DNA from: Rhizobium sp. Q54
GTDB lineage: Bacteria > Pseudomonadota > Alphaproteobacteria > SMXS01
Reading direction: 5' to 3'
NCBI GenBank assembly: GCA_945872035.1
Contig: CAMBYA010000016.1
Coordinates: forward strand, 1 to 16,165
Length of the DNA stretch: 16,165 nucleotides
Shown piece by piece: positions 1-8,302 of the stretch. The notes below the pieces were generated by a model that worked only from the letters and a program-made list of their open reading frames with translations, did no database searches and was not told the DNA's origin. The translations under genes and the position numbers were made by a program. How positions within the stretch are numbered: the stretch's first letter is position 1; each line of letters opens with the position of its first letter.

Positions 1-517
1 CGAGCACGCCGCCGATGCCGGCGCCGCCCGAGATATGGCAGTTCCGGCCGATCTGGGCGCAGGAGCCGACGGTGGCCCAGGTGTCGATCATCGAGTTCTC
101 GCCCACATGGGCGCCCAGATTGACGAAGCTGGGCATCAGCACCACGCCGGGCGCGATATAGGCCGAGCGGCGCACGAAGCAGCCGGGCACGGCGCGGAAG
201 CGGGCGTTGCGGAACTCCTCGACGCCCCAGCCGTCGAACTTGGACGGCACCTTGTCGAACCAGCGGGTGGAATTGCCCGGGCCGCCGGCGATCGGCTCCA
301 TGTCGTTGAGGCGGAACGACAGCAGCACCGCCTTCTTGAGCCACTGGTTGACGATCCAGCCGCCATCGGTCTTCTCGGCCACACGCGCCTTGCCGGCGTC
401 GAGGGCGGACAACGCCGCGTCCACCGCGTCGCGGACCTCGCCGGTGGTGGTCAGTGAAATCCCGTCGCGCTCTTCCCAGGCACGCTCGATGATCGGCTCC
501 AGGCTCGTCAGGCTCAT
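1..517 (-). CDS. dapD: 2,3,4,5-tetrahydropyridine-2,6-dicarboxylate N-succinyltransferase, 3' end cut off by window edge
   Basis: DapD transfers succinyl from succinyl-CoA to tetrahydrodipicolinate in the succinylase branch of lysine and meso-diaminopimelate synthesis, in the cytoplasm. The visible 172 residues carry the family's helical N-terminal domain, the stretch SFRLNDMEP, then [13 protein letters not shown], and the start of the left-handed beta-helix (hexapeptide repeats such as [21 protein letters not shown] and [14 protein letters not shown]). The gene continues beyond base 1, so roughly the last 100 residues are missing. The ATG at 515-517 is preceded by AAGGA with a 7-base spacer. 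It lies 55 bases downstream of the HAD gene on the same strand and may be co-transcribed with it, though the gap and its own ribosome-binding site allow separate expression. The family call is firm. Confidence 0.95.
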   Translation of the reverse strand, partial: MSLTSLEPIIERAWEERDGISLTTTGEVRDAVDAALSALDAGKARVAEKTDGGWIVNQWLKKAVLLSFRLNDMEPIAGGPGNSTRWFDKVPSKFDGWGVEEFRNARFRAVPGCFVRRSAYIAPGVVLMPSFVNLGAHVGENSMIDTWATVGSCAQIGRNCHISGGAGIGGVL

Positions 518-572
518 GGCTTTATCCTTAACATCTTGAGGCGCGGAGACCATAGCCGCGCCGGACGGCGTG

Positions 573-1244
573 TCAATCCGCTAGACCGGCCACATCGGCC
601 AGCCAGGCTGAAAGGTCGTCTGCCACATAGTCGATGAAGCTGCGGTCGGCGCCCGCCCGCGACCATTCGGAGGCGGTCGGCACCCAGACGGTGGTGATGC
701 CCAGATCCTTGGCCGGGATCAGGTTCTTGGCCAGGTCCTCGACCATCACCGCATCGTCGGGGTCGATGGCATAGGCCTCGATCAGCGCGGTGAACGCGCC
801 CGGATCGGGCTTGGGAATGAAGTCGGACGCCAGCACGTCGAAGGTGCCCTCGAACAGGTGGGTGATCCCGAGCCGCTGCATCACCCGCGCCGCGTGGCCG
901 GCCGAGCCGTTGGTGTAGACGATCTTGCGGCCGGGTAGCACTTCCAGCGCCTTCGCCATGCGCTCGTCGGGCATGACCACGGTGACGTCGATGTCGTGGA
1001 CGTAGTCCAGATAATCGTGCGGATCGACGTCGTGATGGCGCATCAGCCCGGCCAGCGTGGTGCCGTACTCCATGAAGTAGTCCTTCTGCACCCTGCGCGC
1101 CTCGATCAGGTCGACGCTCAGGAGCCTGGAGATATAGGCGCCCATCTTCACGTCGATCTGGGCGAACAGGTCGCAGGCCGCCGGATAGAGCGTGTTGTCG
1201 AGATCGAAGATCCAGGTGGCCTTGTTGTAGAGCTCGTGCGCCAT
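573..1244 (-). CDS. HAD-superfamily pyrimidine 5'-nucleotidase-like phosphatase
   Basis: A 223-residue soluble HAD hydrolase of the pyrimidine-5'-nucleotidase (SDT1/Pyr-5-nucltdase) type, which typically dephosphorylates nucleoside monophosphates or small phosphorylated metabolites. Visible motifs are the nucleophile loop FDLDNTLY (D14 nucleophile, D16 acid/base), motif II YTNGS near residue 110, the lysine loop IPKPDP, and the acidic motif [10 protein letters not shown]. Length is normal for the family. The ATG (1242-1244) overlaps the aminotransferase stop by one base (TGATG), so translation is probably coupled. A gene of this type next to dapD is a familiar arrangement in alphaproteobacteria. 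The true substrate cannot be read from sequence; a phosphoglycolate-phosphatase-like role is less likely given the DNTLY form of motif I. Confidence 0.85.
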   Translation of the reverse strand: MAHELYNKATWIFDLDNTLYPAACDLFAQIDVKMGAYISRLLSVDLIEARRVQKDYFMEYGTTLAGLMRHHDVDPHDYLDYVHDIDVTVVMPDERMAKALEVLPGRKIVYTNGSAGHAARVMQRLGITHLFEGTFDVLASDFIPKPDPGAFTALIEAYAIDPDDAVMVEDLAKNLIPAKDLGITTVWVPTASEWSRAGADRSFIDYVADDLSAWLADVAGLAD

Positions 1245-2152
1245 CAGCCGCCCAGCACCTGGAGCGCCGCCTCGGGATCGGCCGCGAACGAGGCCAGATG
1301 CCGCCGGTAAAGCCCGACCAGTTTTTCGGTCACCTCGCCCGGCGCGCCATTCGCCACCGGCTTGCCGTCGATGGTCACCACCGGGATCGGCCCGCCGGTG
1401 GTGCTGGTGAAGAACGCTTCCTTGGCGGCCAGCGCCTCGGCCACGGTGAAGGCGCGCTCGGAAACCTTCAGGCCCGCGTCGCGCGCCTGGGCGATCACCA
1501 CCTGCCGCGTGATGCCGGCCAGGATGTTGCTGGACAGCGGCCGGGTGACGATGGTGCCGTCAGCCTCGACGATCCAGGCGTTGGTCGAGGCGCCCTCGGT
1601 CACCTTGCCGTCGCGGTCGACCATCCAGGCCTCGAACGCGCCGGCCTCGCGGGCCGCCTGCTTGGCCAGCGCGTTGGGCAGCAGCGCGACCGCCTTGATG
1701 TCAACCCGGCCCCAGCGCTGATCAGGCAGGGTCGCGACCGCGACGCCCGACGAAGCCCGCGCCGCGACCCGGGAGAAGTCCAGCGGCCGGCAGGTCATGA
1801 TCACCGATGGCCGCACGTCCTTGGGGAACGCGCTGTCGCGCGGCGAATGGCGCAGGCTGGGCGCGCCGCGGCCGACCTGGATATAGAGCAGACCGTATTG
1901 CAGCCGGTTCCGCCGCAGCATCTCGCGCGCGATCACGGTCAGCGCGGCGCGGCGCGGATGGCCGGCGATGCGCAGCTCGGCCAATGACCGGTCGAGCCGG
2001 TCTAGATGCGGGTCAAGGTCGGCGATGCGCCCGCCGATGACCGCGATCACCTCATAGGCCGCGTCGGCGAACTGCACGGCGCGGTCGTCCACATGGACCG
2101 CCGCATGGGCGTAGGGCAGGTAGCTGCCGTTGACATAGGCGACGCGCGACAT
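1244..2152 (-). CDS. class IV aminotransferase, D-amino-acid transaminase type
   Basis: A 302-residue PLP enzyme of fold type IV, related to D-alanine aminotransferase (Dat) and branched-chain aminotransferases. Its likely role is interconversion of D-amino acids and 2-oxo acids, for example D-Ala/D-Glu supply for cell wall. The N-terminus (YVNGSYLPYAHAAVHVDDRA, then DAAYEV) is characteristic. The PLP-binding lysine is K153 in the context VDIKAVALLPNALAKQ, and E186 in VTEGASTN is the usual cofactor-ring acid. Both are spaced as in Bacillus DAT (K145, E177). The reading frame stays open far upstream into nadB, but that extension is not protein-like; the ATG at 2150-2152, two bases after the nadB stop, is the start. 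DAT versus other class IV members (4-amino-4-deoxychorismate lyase, BCAT) is the main uncertainty. Confidence 0.85.
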   Translation of the reverse strand: MSRVAYVNGSYLPYAHAAVHVDDRAVQFADAAYEVIAVIGGRIADLDPHLDRLDRSLAELRIAGHPRRAALTVIAREMLRRNRLQYGLLYIQVGRGAPSLRHSPRDSAFPKDVRPSVIMTCRPLDFSRVAARASSGVAVATLPDQRWGRVDIKAVALLPNALAKQAAREAGAFEAWMVDRDGKVTEGASTNAWIVEADGTIVTRPLSSNILAGITRQVVIAQARDAGLKVSERAFTVAEALAAKEAFFTSTTGGPIPVVTIDGKPVANGAPGEVTEKLVGLYRRHLASFAADPEAALQVLGG

Positions 2153-2154
2153 GG

Positions 2155-3735
2155 TCAGGCCGGCGTCAGCACGGTGGGCACCGCTTCCGGCAGCATGTCC
2201 GGATAGTCGAGCGTGTAATGAAGCCCTCGGCTTTCCTTGCGCAAGGCGGCCGAGCGCACGATCAGGTCGGCGACGGTCACCAGGTTGCGCAGTTCGAGCA
2301 GGTCGGGCGTGACGCGGAAGTTGCTGTAATACTCCTGGATCTCGGTCCGCAGCAGGTCGACGCGGCGCTGCGCCCGGCGCAGGCGCTTGTCGGTGCGCAC
2401 GATGCCGACATAGTTCCACATGGTGCGGCGCAACTCGTCCCAGTTGTGGGAGACGACGACCTCTTCGTCCGAATTGGTGACGCGGCTTTCGTCCCACGGC
2501 TTCAGCGTCGGCGGCTGGGGTATCAGATCCAGCTTGACCAGGATGTCCTCGGCGGCGCTGGTCGCATAGACCACGCACTCCAGCAGCGAGTTGCTGGCCA
2601 GGCGGTTGGCGCCGTGCAGGCCGGTGTAGGACGCCTCGCCGATGCAGTAGAGGCCGTCCACGTCGGTGCGGCCGTGCCGGTCGACCATCACGCCGCCGCA
2701 GGTGTGATGCGCGGCCGGGACCACCGGAATCGGCTCCTGCGAGATGTCGATGCCGTACTTCTTGCACTGCTTGTAGATGTTCGGGAAGTGCTCCTTGATG
2801 AAGCTCTTCTTCTTGTGGCTGATGTCCAGGTAGACGCACTCCAGGCCCAGCCGCTTCATCTCATGGTCGATGGCGCGGGCGACGATGTCGCGGGGCGCCA
2901 GTTCGCCGCGCGGGTCGAACCGTTTCATGAAGCGCTCGCCATCGGGCAGCAGCAGCTTGCCGCCCTCGCCGCGCACCGCCTCGGTGATCAGGAAGGTGCG
3001 CGCCTCGGGATGGTAGAGGCAGGTGGGGTGGAACTGGTTGAACTCCAGGTTCGCCACCCGGCAGCCGGCCCGCCACGCCATGGCGATGCCGTCGCCGGTC
3101 GAGCCGTCCGGATTCGAGGTGTAGAGATACACCCGGCTGGCGCCGCCGGTGGCGATCACGGTCGCCTTGGCGCCGACGGTCTTCACCCGCGATTCCTTCA
3201 GGTCGTACAGGTAGGCGCCCCGGCAGGCGCCGCGCACGCCGCCGCTGTCGCGGTTGATCAGGTCGACGGCGACGTAGTGCTCCAGCACGGTGATGTTGGG
3301 ATGGGCCTTGGCCTGCTCGTCCAGCGTGCGCTGCACGGCCTTGCCGGTGGCGTCCTTGTTGTGGATCACCCGGCGATGGCTGTGACCGCCCTCGCGGGTC
3401 AGGTGCCACGGACCGCTCTTGGTGGTGTCGAACAGCACGCCCTGGTCGATCAGCCACTGGATGGCGGCCGGACCTTCCTCGACGGTGAAGCGAACCGCGT
3501 CCACGTCGCACAGCCCGGCGCCGGCGACGAGGGTGTCCTGCACATGGGAATCGAAGGTGTCGGTGGTGTCGAGCACGGCGGCGATGCCGCCCTGGGCCCA
3601 GTTGGTGCTGCCGGAGTCGATTCTCGCCTTCGACACGACGCCGACCTTGCAGTGATCCGCCACGCACAGCGCCAGGGTCAGGCCGGCCGCGCCGCTGCCG
3701 ATCACCAGGACGTCGAAATCCGCGTCATTGGCCAT
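2155..3735 (-). CDS. nadB: L-aspartate oxidase
   Basis: NadB is the FAD enzyme that oxidises L-aspartate to iminoaspartate, the first step of de novo NAD synthesis with NadA. The 526-residue product has the dinucleotide-binding motif IGSGAAG (residues 12-18), [12 protein letters not shown], the substrate-loop stretch [39 protein letters not shown] and HTCGGVMVD, and ends with a fumarate-reductase-like C-terminal helical domain ([12 protein letters not shown]). Length and motif order match NadB rather than SdhA/FrdA. The ATG at 3733-3735 overlaps the ABC ATPase gene by 11 bases, which implies one transcript. nadA and nadC are not in the window. Confidence 0.96.
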   Translation of the reverse strand: MANDADFDVLVIGSGAAGLTLALCVADHCKVGVVSKARIDSGSTNWAQGGIAAVLDTTDTFDSHVQDTLVAGAGLCDVDAVRFTVEEGPAAIQWLIDQGVLFDTTKSGPWHLTREGGHSHRRVIHNKDATGKAVQRTLDEQAKAHPNITVLEHYVAVDLINRDSGGVRGACRGAYLYDLKESRVKTVGAKATVIATGGASRVYLYTSNPDGSTGDGIAMAWRAGCRVANLEFNQFHPTCLYHPEARTFLITEAVRGEGGKLLLPDGERFMKRFDPRGELAPRDIVARAIDHEMKRLGLECVYLDISHKKKSFIKEHFPNIYKQCKKYGIDISQEPIPVVPAAHHTCGGVMVDRHGRTDVDGLYCIGEASYTGLHGANRLASNSLLECVVYATSAAEDILVKLDLIPQPPTLKPWDESRVTNSDEEVVVSHNWDELRRTMWNYVGIVRTDKRLRRAQRRVDLLRTEIQEYYSNFRVTPDLLELRNLVTVADLIVRSAALRKESRGLHYTLDYPDMLPEAVPTVLTPA

Positions 3736-4675
3736 GCTGTTTCCGGCTCGTCAGGCTGATGAAGATGTCTTCCAGGTCGGCTTCGCGCATGGTCAGGTCC
3801 AGGATGCCGTAACCGGCGCCGTGCACCGCGCCGAGTACTTCGTCCACCTTGTGCAGGCTGGCCGAGTAGCGCACGCACAGCTCGTTGTCGGCCAGCGTTT
3901 TCGTCTGGAAACCGCGCAAACCTTCCGGCACGCCGTCCACCGCGCGATCGAGGCGCAGCACCAGTTCGCGCTCGTCGATCCGTTGCAGCAGGGTCTGGGT
4001 CGGCTCGTTGGCGACCACCTCGCCCTTGTCGATGATGGCGATGCGGTCGCACAGCCGCTCGGCTTCTTCCAGGTAGTGGGTGGTCAGCATGATGGTGACG
4101 CCGCCGCTCTTGAGCGCCTCGATGTGCTCCCAGAGCTGCTGGCGCAGCTCGATGTCGACGCCGGCGGTCGGCTCGTCGAGCACCAGGATTGGCGGGCTGT
4201 GCACCATGGCCTTGGCCACCAGCAGCCGGCGTTTCATGCCGCCGGACAGCGCGCGGGCATAGGCGTTGGCCTTGTCGGTCAGGCCCATCGCCGCGAGGAT
4301 CTCCATGGTGCGGCGCTGGGGCTTGGGCACGCCGTAGAGACCGGCCTGCAGCTCCAGCGCCTCGTAGGGCGTGAAGAACGCGTCGAAGCTGATCTCCTGC
4401 GGCACCACGCCGATGCTGGCGCGGGCGCTGCGCGGCTGCCTGTCGATGTCGAAGCCCCAGATGCGGACCTCGCCCTCGGTCTTGTTCACCAGGCCGGCGA
4501 GGATGTTGATCAGGGTCGACTTGCCGGCGCCGTTCGGGCCGAGCAGCCCGAAGAACGAGCCGCGCGGGATGTCGAGGTCGATACCCCTGAGCGCCTCGTG
4601 GGGCTTGAAACCCTTGCCGCCGCGATACTTCTTGCGCAGCCCCCTGATCTCGATGGCGTTGTCGGGCGCGATCAT
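3725..4675 (-). CDS. ABC transporter ATP-binding protein (ABC-2/YadG-like)
   Basis: A 316-residue ATPase subunit of an ABC exporter. It has Walker [10 protein letters not shown] (residues 46-54), Q-loop VVPQE, signature LSGGMKRR, Walker [12 protein letters not shown] and an H-loop [13 protein letters not shown]-terminal extension of about 90 residues with a DUF4162-like character ends in [10 protein letters not shown], typical of drug, lipid or polysaccharide ABC-2 ATPases such as YadG. I chose the ATG at 4673-4675 because AGGAAG lies 11 bases upstream; in-frame ATGs at 4696 and 4762 lack a good Shine-Dalgarno. No ABC-2 permease gene adjoins it: nadB overlaps its 3' end and the upstream neighbour diverges, so its membrane partner must be encoded elsewhere. 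Substrate unknown. Confidence 0.92.
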   Translation of the reverse strand: MIAPDNAIEIRGLRKKYRGGKGFKPHEALRGIDLDIPRGSFFGLLGPNGAGKSTLINILAGLVNKTEGEVRIWGFDIDRQPRSARASIGVVPQEISFDAFFTPYEALELQAGLYGVPKPQRRTMEILAAMGLTDKANAYARALSGGMKRRLLVAKAMVHSPPILVLDEPTAGVDIELRQQLWEHIEALKSGGVTIMLTTHYLEEAERLCDRIAIIDKGEVVANEPTQTLLQRIDERELVLRLDRAVDGVPEGLRGFQTKTLADNELCVRYSASLHKVDEVLGAVHGAGYGILDLTMREADLEDIFISLTSRKQHGQ

Positions 4676-4722
4676 GGGGCGACGGTCTTCCTGCATGACT
4701 GTTGTGTGCCGCGCACTATCGG

Positions 4723-4750
4723 TTGAAGTGCGAGCGGCAATCCGTATCAT
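4723..4750 (+). promoter_or_regulatory. candidate sigma-70-type promoter for the zf-CHCC gene
   Basis: TTGAAG (4723-4728) and TATCAT (4745-4750) are separated by 16 bases. This lies in the short divergent gap between the ABC ATPase start and the zf-CHCC gene, 53 bases before the GTG start. The prediction rests on motif likeness only. Confidence 0.4.
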
Positions 4751-4802
4751 CCGCTTCAGCAAACCTCAACGACCCTGGCGTCACAAAAAGCGAACAATCC
4801 AA

Positions 4803-4994
4803 GTGCCGAATTCAACCGCATCCGCGCCGCAGCCCCCCGAAACCATTCACACCCATTCGGTGGAAGTCTCCTGCGACGGCGGCGAAGGCGCCCTGGGTCA
4901 CCCCCGCGTCTATCTCCACATGGGCGCTGACGGCCGGGTGGAATGCCCCTATTGCGACCGCCTGTTCATCCTCGACGGCGACGGCGGGCACTAG
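4803..4994 (+). CDS. zinc-finger domain protein, zf-CHCC (NDUFS6-like)
   Basis: A 63-residue protein starting at GTG (4803-4805). It matches the zf-CHCC family: VSCDGGEGALGHPRVYLHM followed by VECPYCDRLF. The four expected zinc ligands are present as C24, H33, C48 and C51. The eukaryotic relative NDUFS6 is a zinc-binding accessory subunit of respiratory complex I, and the alphaproteobacterial homologues are thought to serve the same complex. That role is taken from family knowledge, not from context here. No in-frame ATG lies before the domain, so GTG is the best start, although no strong Shine-Dalgarno is visible. It diverges from the ABC ATPase gene and converges on higA. Confidence 0.88.
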   Translation: MPNSTASAPQPPETIHTHSVEVSCDGGEGALGHPRVYLHMGADGRVECPYCDRLFILDGDGGH

Positions 4995-4998
4995 GCCT

Positions 4999-5032
4999 CC
5001 CGGTTTCCCCTGATTGCGTTGACGGAAACGGG
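4999..5032. terminator. weak inverted repeat between convergent genes
   Basis: GTTTCC (5003-5008) pairs with GGAAAC (5024-5029), and flanking CCC/GGG can extend the stem across a one-base bulge; the loop is 15 bases. It lies between the stops of the zf-CHCC gene and the convergent higA-like gene. There is no following T-run, so a terminator role is only suggested by position. Confidence 0.3.
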
Positions 5033-5035
5033 TAC

Positions 5036-5332
5036 TTAAACCGGCGCCGGCTCGCCGCGCCGCGGCAGTTTCCCGATCGCTTCTCCCGACCTGACCGCCG
5101 CCACCTTTATGTCGTAGGCCGACTGCAGGTTCATCCAGAACTGCGGCGTGGTGCCGAACCAGTGGCTGAGTCGCAGCGCCGTGTCGCCGGTGATGGAGCG
5201 GCGGCCGCGGATGATCTCGGACAGGCGGTTGGGCGGCACGGCGATCTGCCGCGCCAGCTCGGTCGGCGTGACGGCAATGTCCTTCAGCTCGTCCGCCAGG
5301 TACTGGCCGGGATGGACCGGAGGCTTTGACAT
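5036..5332 (-). CDS. higA: HigA-family antitoxin (XRE helix-turn-helix), apparently without a toxin
   Basis: A 98-residue HigA/VapI-type addiction-module antitoxin. It begins KPPVHPGQYLADELKDI, the classic HigA N-terminus, followed by the helix-turn-helix TPTELARQIAVPPNRLSEII and GRRSITGDTALRLSHWFGTTPQFWMNLQ. Such proteins repress their own operon and neutralise a HigB RNase toxin. The ATG at 5330-5332 has GGAGGG six bases upstream; a longer start at 5386 is possible but lacks that support. Normally higB lies directly upstream in the same operon. Here only about 165 bases separate it from polA, and neither strand there encodes a HigB-like sequence. It is therefore either an orphan regulator or the remains of a toxin-antitoxin pair. 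Confidence 0.9.
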   Translation of the reverse strand: MSKPPVHPGQYLADELKDIAVTPTELARQIAVPPNRLSEIIRGRRSITGDTALRLSHWFGTTPQFWMNLQSAYDIKVAAVRSGEAIGKLPRRGEPAPV

Positions 5333-5350
5333 ATCGTACCCTCCCCACAG

Positions 5351-5398
5351 GACATTGATATTGCTGATTTGTATGCGATACGTCAATCATATATCATC
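5351..5398 (-). promoter_or_regulatory. AT-rich candidate promoter/operator region of higA
   Basis: This is a locally AT-rich patch in otherwise GC-rich DNA. On the minus strand a TTGACG (5386-5381) could be a -35 element with a weak -10 (CAATAT or AATATC) 17-18 bases further. Between them is an inverted repeat GTAT-GCG-ATAC (5371-5381), a plausible HigA operator. Two ATCAT copies (5387-5391 and 5394-5398 region) adjoin it. All assignments are by likeness and position. Confidence 0.3.
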
Positions 5399-5438
5399 CG
5401 CAGTGAACGGCGAAAATCTGGTCTGGCCGTCCGTGTGG

Positions 5439-5454
5439 CGTGCGCACCCGCACG
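5439..5454. repeat. short hairpin in the polA leader
   Basis: CGTGCG and CGCACG form a perfect 6-bp stem with a 4-base loop, 43 bases before the polA ATG. It could be a chance GC-rich palindrome or affect the polA leader, which lacks a clear Shine-Dalgarno. Function unknown. Confidence 0.25.
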
Positions 5455-5497
5455 AAGGGCTGGCCTCGAGGTTCCGGGCTGGGCATGATGCGGCCCC

Positions 5498-8278
5498 ATG
5501 AGCGAACGCGAGCACATCTTCCTGGTCGACGGGTCCGGCTACATCTTTCGGGCCTACCACGCGCTGCCGCCCCTGTCGCGGCCGTCCGACGGGACTCCTG
5601 TGGGCGCGGTCTATGGCTTCTGCAACATGCTGTACAAGCTGCTGGAGGACAGCGGCTCGGAAGCGCCGACTCACCTGGCCGTCATCTTCGACACCGGCAA
5701 GATCACGTTCCGCAACGAAATGTATCCGGCCTACAAGGCCAACCGGCCCGAGCCGCCGGAGGACCTGATCCCGCAATTCGCGCTGATCCGCGACGCGGTG
5801 CGCGCCTTCGACGTGCCGTGCATCGAGCTGGACAACTACGAGGCGGACGACATCATCGCCACCTATGCGCGGCAGGCCCGCGAGCGCGGCGCCACGGTGA
5901 TCATCGTGTCGTCCGACAAGGACCTGATGCAGCTGGTCGACGACAGCGTGATGCTGCTCGATACCGTCAAGAACAAGCGCCTGGGCATCCCCGAGGTGTT
6001 CGAGAAGTTCGGCGTGGCGCCCGACAAGGTGGTCGACGTGCAGTCGCTGGCGGGCGATTCCGTCGACAACGTGCCAGGCGTCCCTGGCATCGGCATCAAG
6101 ACCGCCGCCCAGCTGATCAACGAGTATGGCGACCTTGATACGCTGCTCGCCCGCGCCGGCGAGATCAAGCAGCCCAAGCGCCGCGAATCCCTGATCGAGT
6201 TCGCCGAGCAGGCGCGCATCAGCCGAACCCTGGTGACTCTCGACGACCGGGCGCCGGTGCCCGAGGGCATCGACGACATCAAGGTCCGGCCCATCGATTA
6301 TCCGCGCGCCATCCAGTTCGTCGAGATGAACGGCTTCAAGAGCCTGGCGGTGAAACTGGCGTCGCGCGCCGGCGGCGGCTCGGCGTCGGCGGGCCCGAAG
6401 CCGGCGGAAGCACCGCAGAAGGTCGAGACCGCCGGCTACGACACCATCCTGAGCCTGGATGCGCTCGACAGGTGGATCGACGCGGCCGCGGCGCAGGGCT
6501 TCGTCGCCGTCGACACCGAGACCACATCGGTCCAGCCCATGCTGGCAGGGCTGGTCGGCGTGTCGCTGGCCATCGAGCCCGGCAAGGCCTGCTACATCCC
6601 CATCGGCCACACCGGCTCGGGCGGCGCGGGCACGCTGGACCTGGACGGCGACCGGCCGCAGCAGCTCGACAAGCGGGCGGTGCTGGCGCGGCTCAAGCCG
6701 CTGCTGGAGGATCCGGGCGTGCTGAAGATCGGCCAGAACATCAAGTACGACGCGGTGATGTTCGCCAAGGAAGGCATCACCGTCGCGCCGATCGACGACA
6801 CGATGCTGATCTCCTACGTGCTGGAGGGCGGCGCCCATGGCCACGGCATGGACGAGCTGTCCGAGCTGCATCTGGGCCACAAGACGATCAAGTTCGCCGA
6901 CGTGGCCGGCAGCGGCAAGAATCAGGTCACCTTCGACCGGGTGCCGATCGAGAAAGCCACCGCCTATGCCGCCGAGGACGCCGACGTCACCCTGCGGCTG
7001 CACCAGGCGCTGAAACCGAGGCTGGCGCAGGAGCATCTGGTCACTGTCTACGAGACGCTGGAGCGTCCGCTGTCGCCGATCCTGGGCGCCATGGAGCGCG
7101 AGGGGATCAAGGTCGACCGCGAAAAGCTGGCCGCCCTGTCGCGCGAGTTCGGCGATGGGATGGCGGCGCTGGAAAAGGAGATCTACCGGCTGGCCGGACG
7201 CGAGTTCAACATCGGCTCCCCCAAGCAGCTCAGCGACCTGTTGTTCGACGAGCTCAACCTGGGCGCCAGCACCCGCGCCGGCAAGTCGGGCGCCCGCTCG
7301 ACCGGCGCCGACGTGCTCGAGGACCTGGCGGCGCAGGGCCACGACCTGCCGGCCCGCGTGCTCGACTGGCGCCAGCTGTCCAAGCTGAAGAGCACCTACA
7401 CCGACTCGCTGCAGCTGCAGATCGACCCGGTCACCCAGCGCATCCACACCTGCTATTCCATGGCCTCGACAACGACGGGCCGGCTGTCGTCGACCGAGCC
7501 CAATCTGCAGAACATCCCGATCCGCACCGCGGAGGGCCGCAAGATCCGGCAGGCGTTCATCCCGAAGGACGGACACAAGCTGATGTCGGCGGACTACAGC
7601 CAGATCGAGCTGCGCATCCTGGCACACATGGCCGATATCGCCGCCCTGAAGCAGGCGTTCGCCGACGGCCTCGACATCCACGCCATGACCGCGTCGGAAG
7701 TCCTGGGCATTCCCCTGGAAGGCATGCCGCCCGAGCAGCGCCGCCGCGCCAAGGCGATCAATTTCGGCATCATCTATGGCATCTCGGCGTTCGGGCTGGC
7801 GCGCCAGCTATCCATTCCGCAGAGCGAGGCCAAGGCCTACATCACGCGCTATTTCGAGCGTTTCCCGGGAATCCGCGCCTACATGGACGAGACCATCGTC
7901 GGGGCGCGGGAGAAGGGCTACGTCACCACCCTGTTCGGCCGCCGGGTGCACGTCAGGTCGATCAACGACAAAAATCCGGCGATGCGCCAGTTCGGCGAGC
8001 GCGCCTCGATCAACGCGCCGATCCAGGGCTCGGCCGCCGACATCATCCGCCGCGCCATGGTGCGCATGCCCGGCGCGCTGGACAAGGCCGGTCTGCGGAC
8101 GAAGATGCTGCTGCAGGTGCACGACGAACTGGTGTTCGAAGTGCCGGAGAGCGAACTCGGCGCGGCGGGCGACGTTGTCCGCACGGTCATGGAGGGCGCG
8201 GCCGCGCCTGCCGTGAACCTGTCCGTGCCGCTGACCGTCGGCGTCGGCATCGGCGGCAATTGGGACGAAGCGCATTAA
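5498..8278 (+). CDS. polA: DNA polymerase I with intact proofreading domain
   Basis: This 926-residue replicative-repair polymerase removes RNA primers and fills gaps. The 5'-nuclease domain spans about residues 1-290: VDGSGYIFRAYHA with D11, the metal-site cluster EADD at 115-118, SSDKDLMQLVD, and the H3TH stretch GVPGIGIKTA. The 3'-5' exonuclease domain (about 320-520) keeps catalytic D339 and E341 (VDTETT), plus NIKYDAVMF and YAAEDADVTL, so proofreading should be active. The polymerase domain has motif A SADYSQIELR (D699), motif B RRRAKAINFGIIYG (K752, F756, Y760) and motif C QVHDELVF (D876). These are offset by six from E. coli numbering. F756 corresponds to E. coli F762, the residue favouring exclusion of dideoxynucleotides. 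Full length; the ATG follows a leader without a strong Shine-Dalgarno. Confidence 0.98.
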   Translation: MSEREHIFLVDGSGYIFRAYHALPPLSRPSDGTPVGAVYGFCNMLYKLLEDSGSEAPTHLAVIFDTGKITFRNEMYPAYKANRPEPPEDLIPQFALIRDAVRAFDVPCIELDNYEADDIIATYARQARERGATVIIVSSDKDLMQLVDDSVMLLDTVKNKRLGIPEVFEKFGVAPDKVVDVQSLAGDSVDNVPGVPGIGIKTAAQLINEYGDLDTLLARAGEIKQPKRRESLIEFAEQARISRTLVTLDDRAPVPEGIDDIKVRPIDYPRAIQFVEMNGFKSLAVKLASRAGGGSASAGPKPAEAPQKVETAGYDTILSLDALDRWIDAAAAQGFVAVDTETTSVQPMLAGLVGVSLAIEPGKACYIPIGHTGSGGAGTLDLDGDRPQQLDKRAVLARLKPLLEDPGVLKIGQNIKYDAVMFAKEGITVAPIDDTMLISYVLEGGAHGHGMDELSELHLGHKTIKFADVAGSGKNQVTFDRVPIEKATAYAAEDADVTLRLHQALKPRLAQEHLVTVYETLERPLSPILGAMEREGIKVDREKLAALSREFGDGMAALEKEIYRLAGREFNIGSPKQLSDLLFDELNLGASTRAGKSGARSTGADVLEDLAAQGHDLPARVLDWRQLSKLKSTYTDSLQLQIDPVTQRIHTCYSMASTTTGRLSSTEPNLQNIPIRTAEGRKIRQAFIPKDGHKLMSADYSQIELRILAHMADIAALKQAFADGLDIHAMTASEVLGIPLEGMPPEQRRRAKAINFGIIYGISAFGLARQLSIPQSEAKAYITRYFERFPGIRAYMDETIVGAREKGYVTTLFGRRVHVRSINDKNPAMRQFGERASINAPIQGSAADIIRRAMVRMPGALDKAGLRTKMLLQVHDELVFEVPESELGAAGDVVRTVMEGAAAPAVNLSVPLTVGVGIGGNWDEAH

Positions 8279-8302
8279 TCCTATTTCGTCGGGGAACGGA
8301 AG

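Noticed and set aside
2153..2839. N-terminal extension of the class IV aminotransferase frame into nadB
   Set aside because: The extended translation is Arg/Pro/Ala-rich without family likeness, and the ATG at 2150-2152 gives the normal N-terminus and length.
2218..3759. 513-residue open frame on the plus strand opposite nadB
   Set aside because: Antisense shadow; composition is biased and no motif is recognisable, while nadB is complete on the other strand.
4697..4762. Longer ABC ATPase starting at 4762 or 4696
   Set aside because: Neither start has a good Shine-Dalgarno, the added residues are not family-like, and they would run into the divergent promoter region.
5333..5497. Remnant of a higB toxin gene between higA and polA
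   Set aside because: Translations of both strands show no HigB-like motif, and the space is too short for an intact toxin gene.
5387..7681. A 764-residue open frame on the minus strand across polA
   Set aside because: It is antisense to polA, a product of high GC codon bias. Its translation is repetitive and low-complexity with no domain, whereas polA has every catalytic motif.
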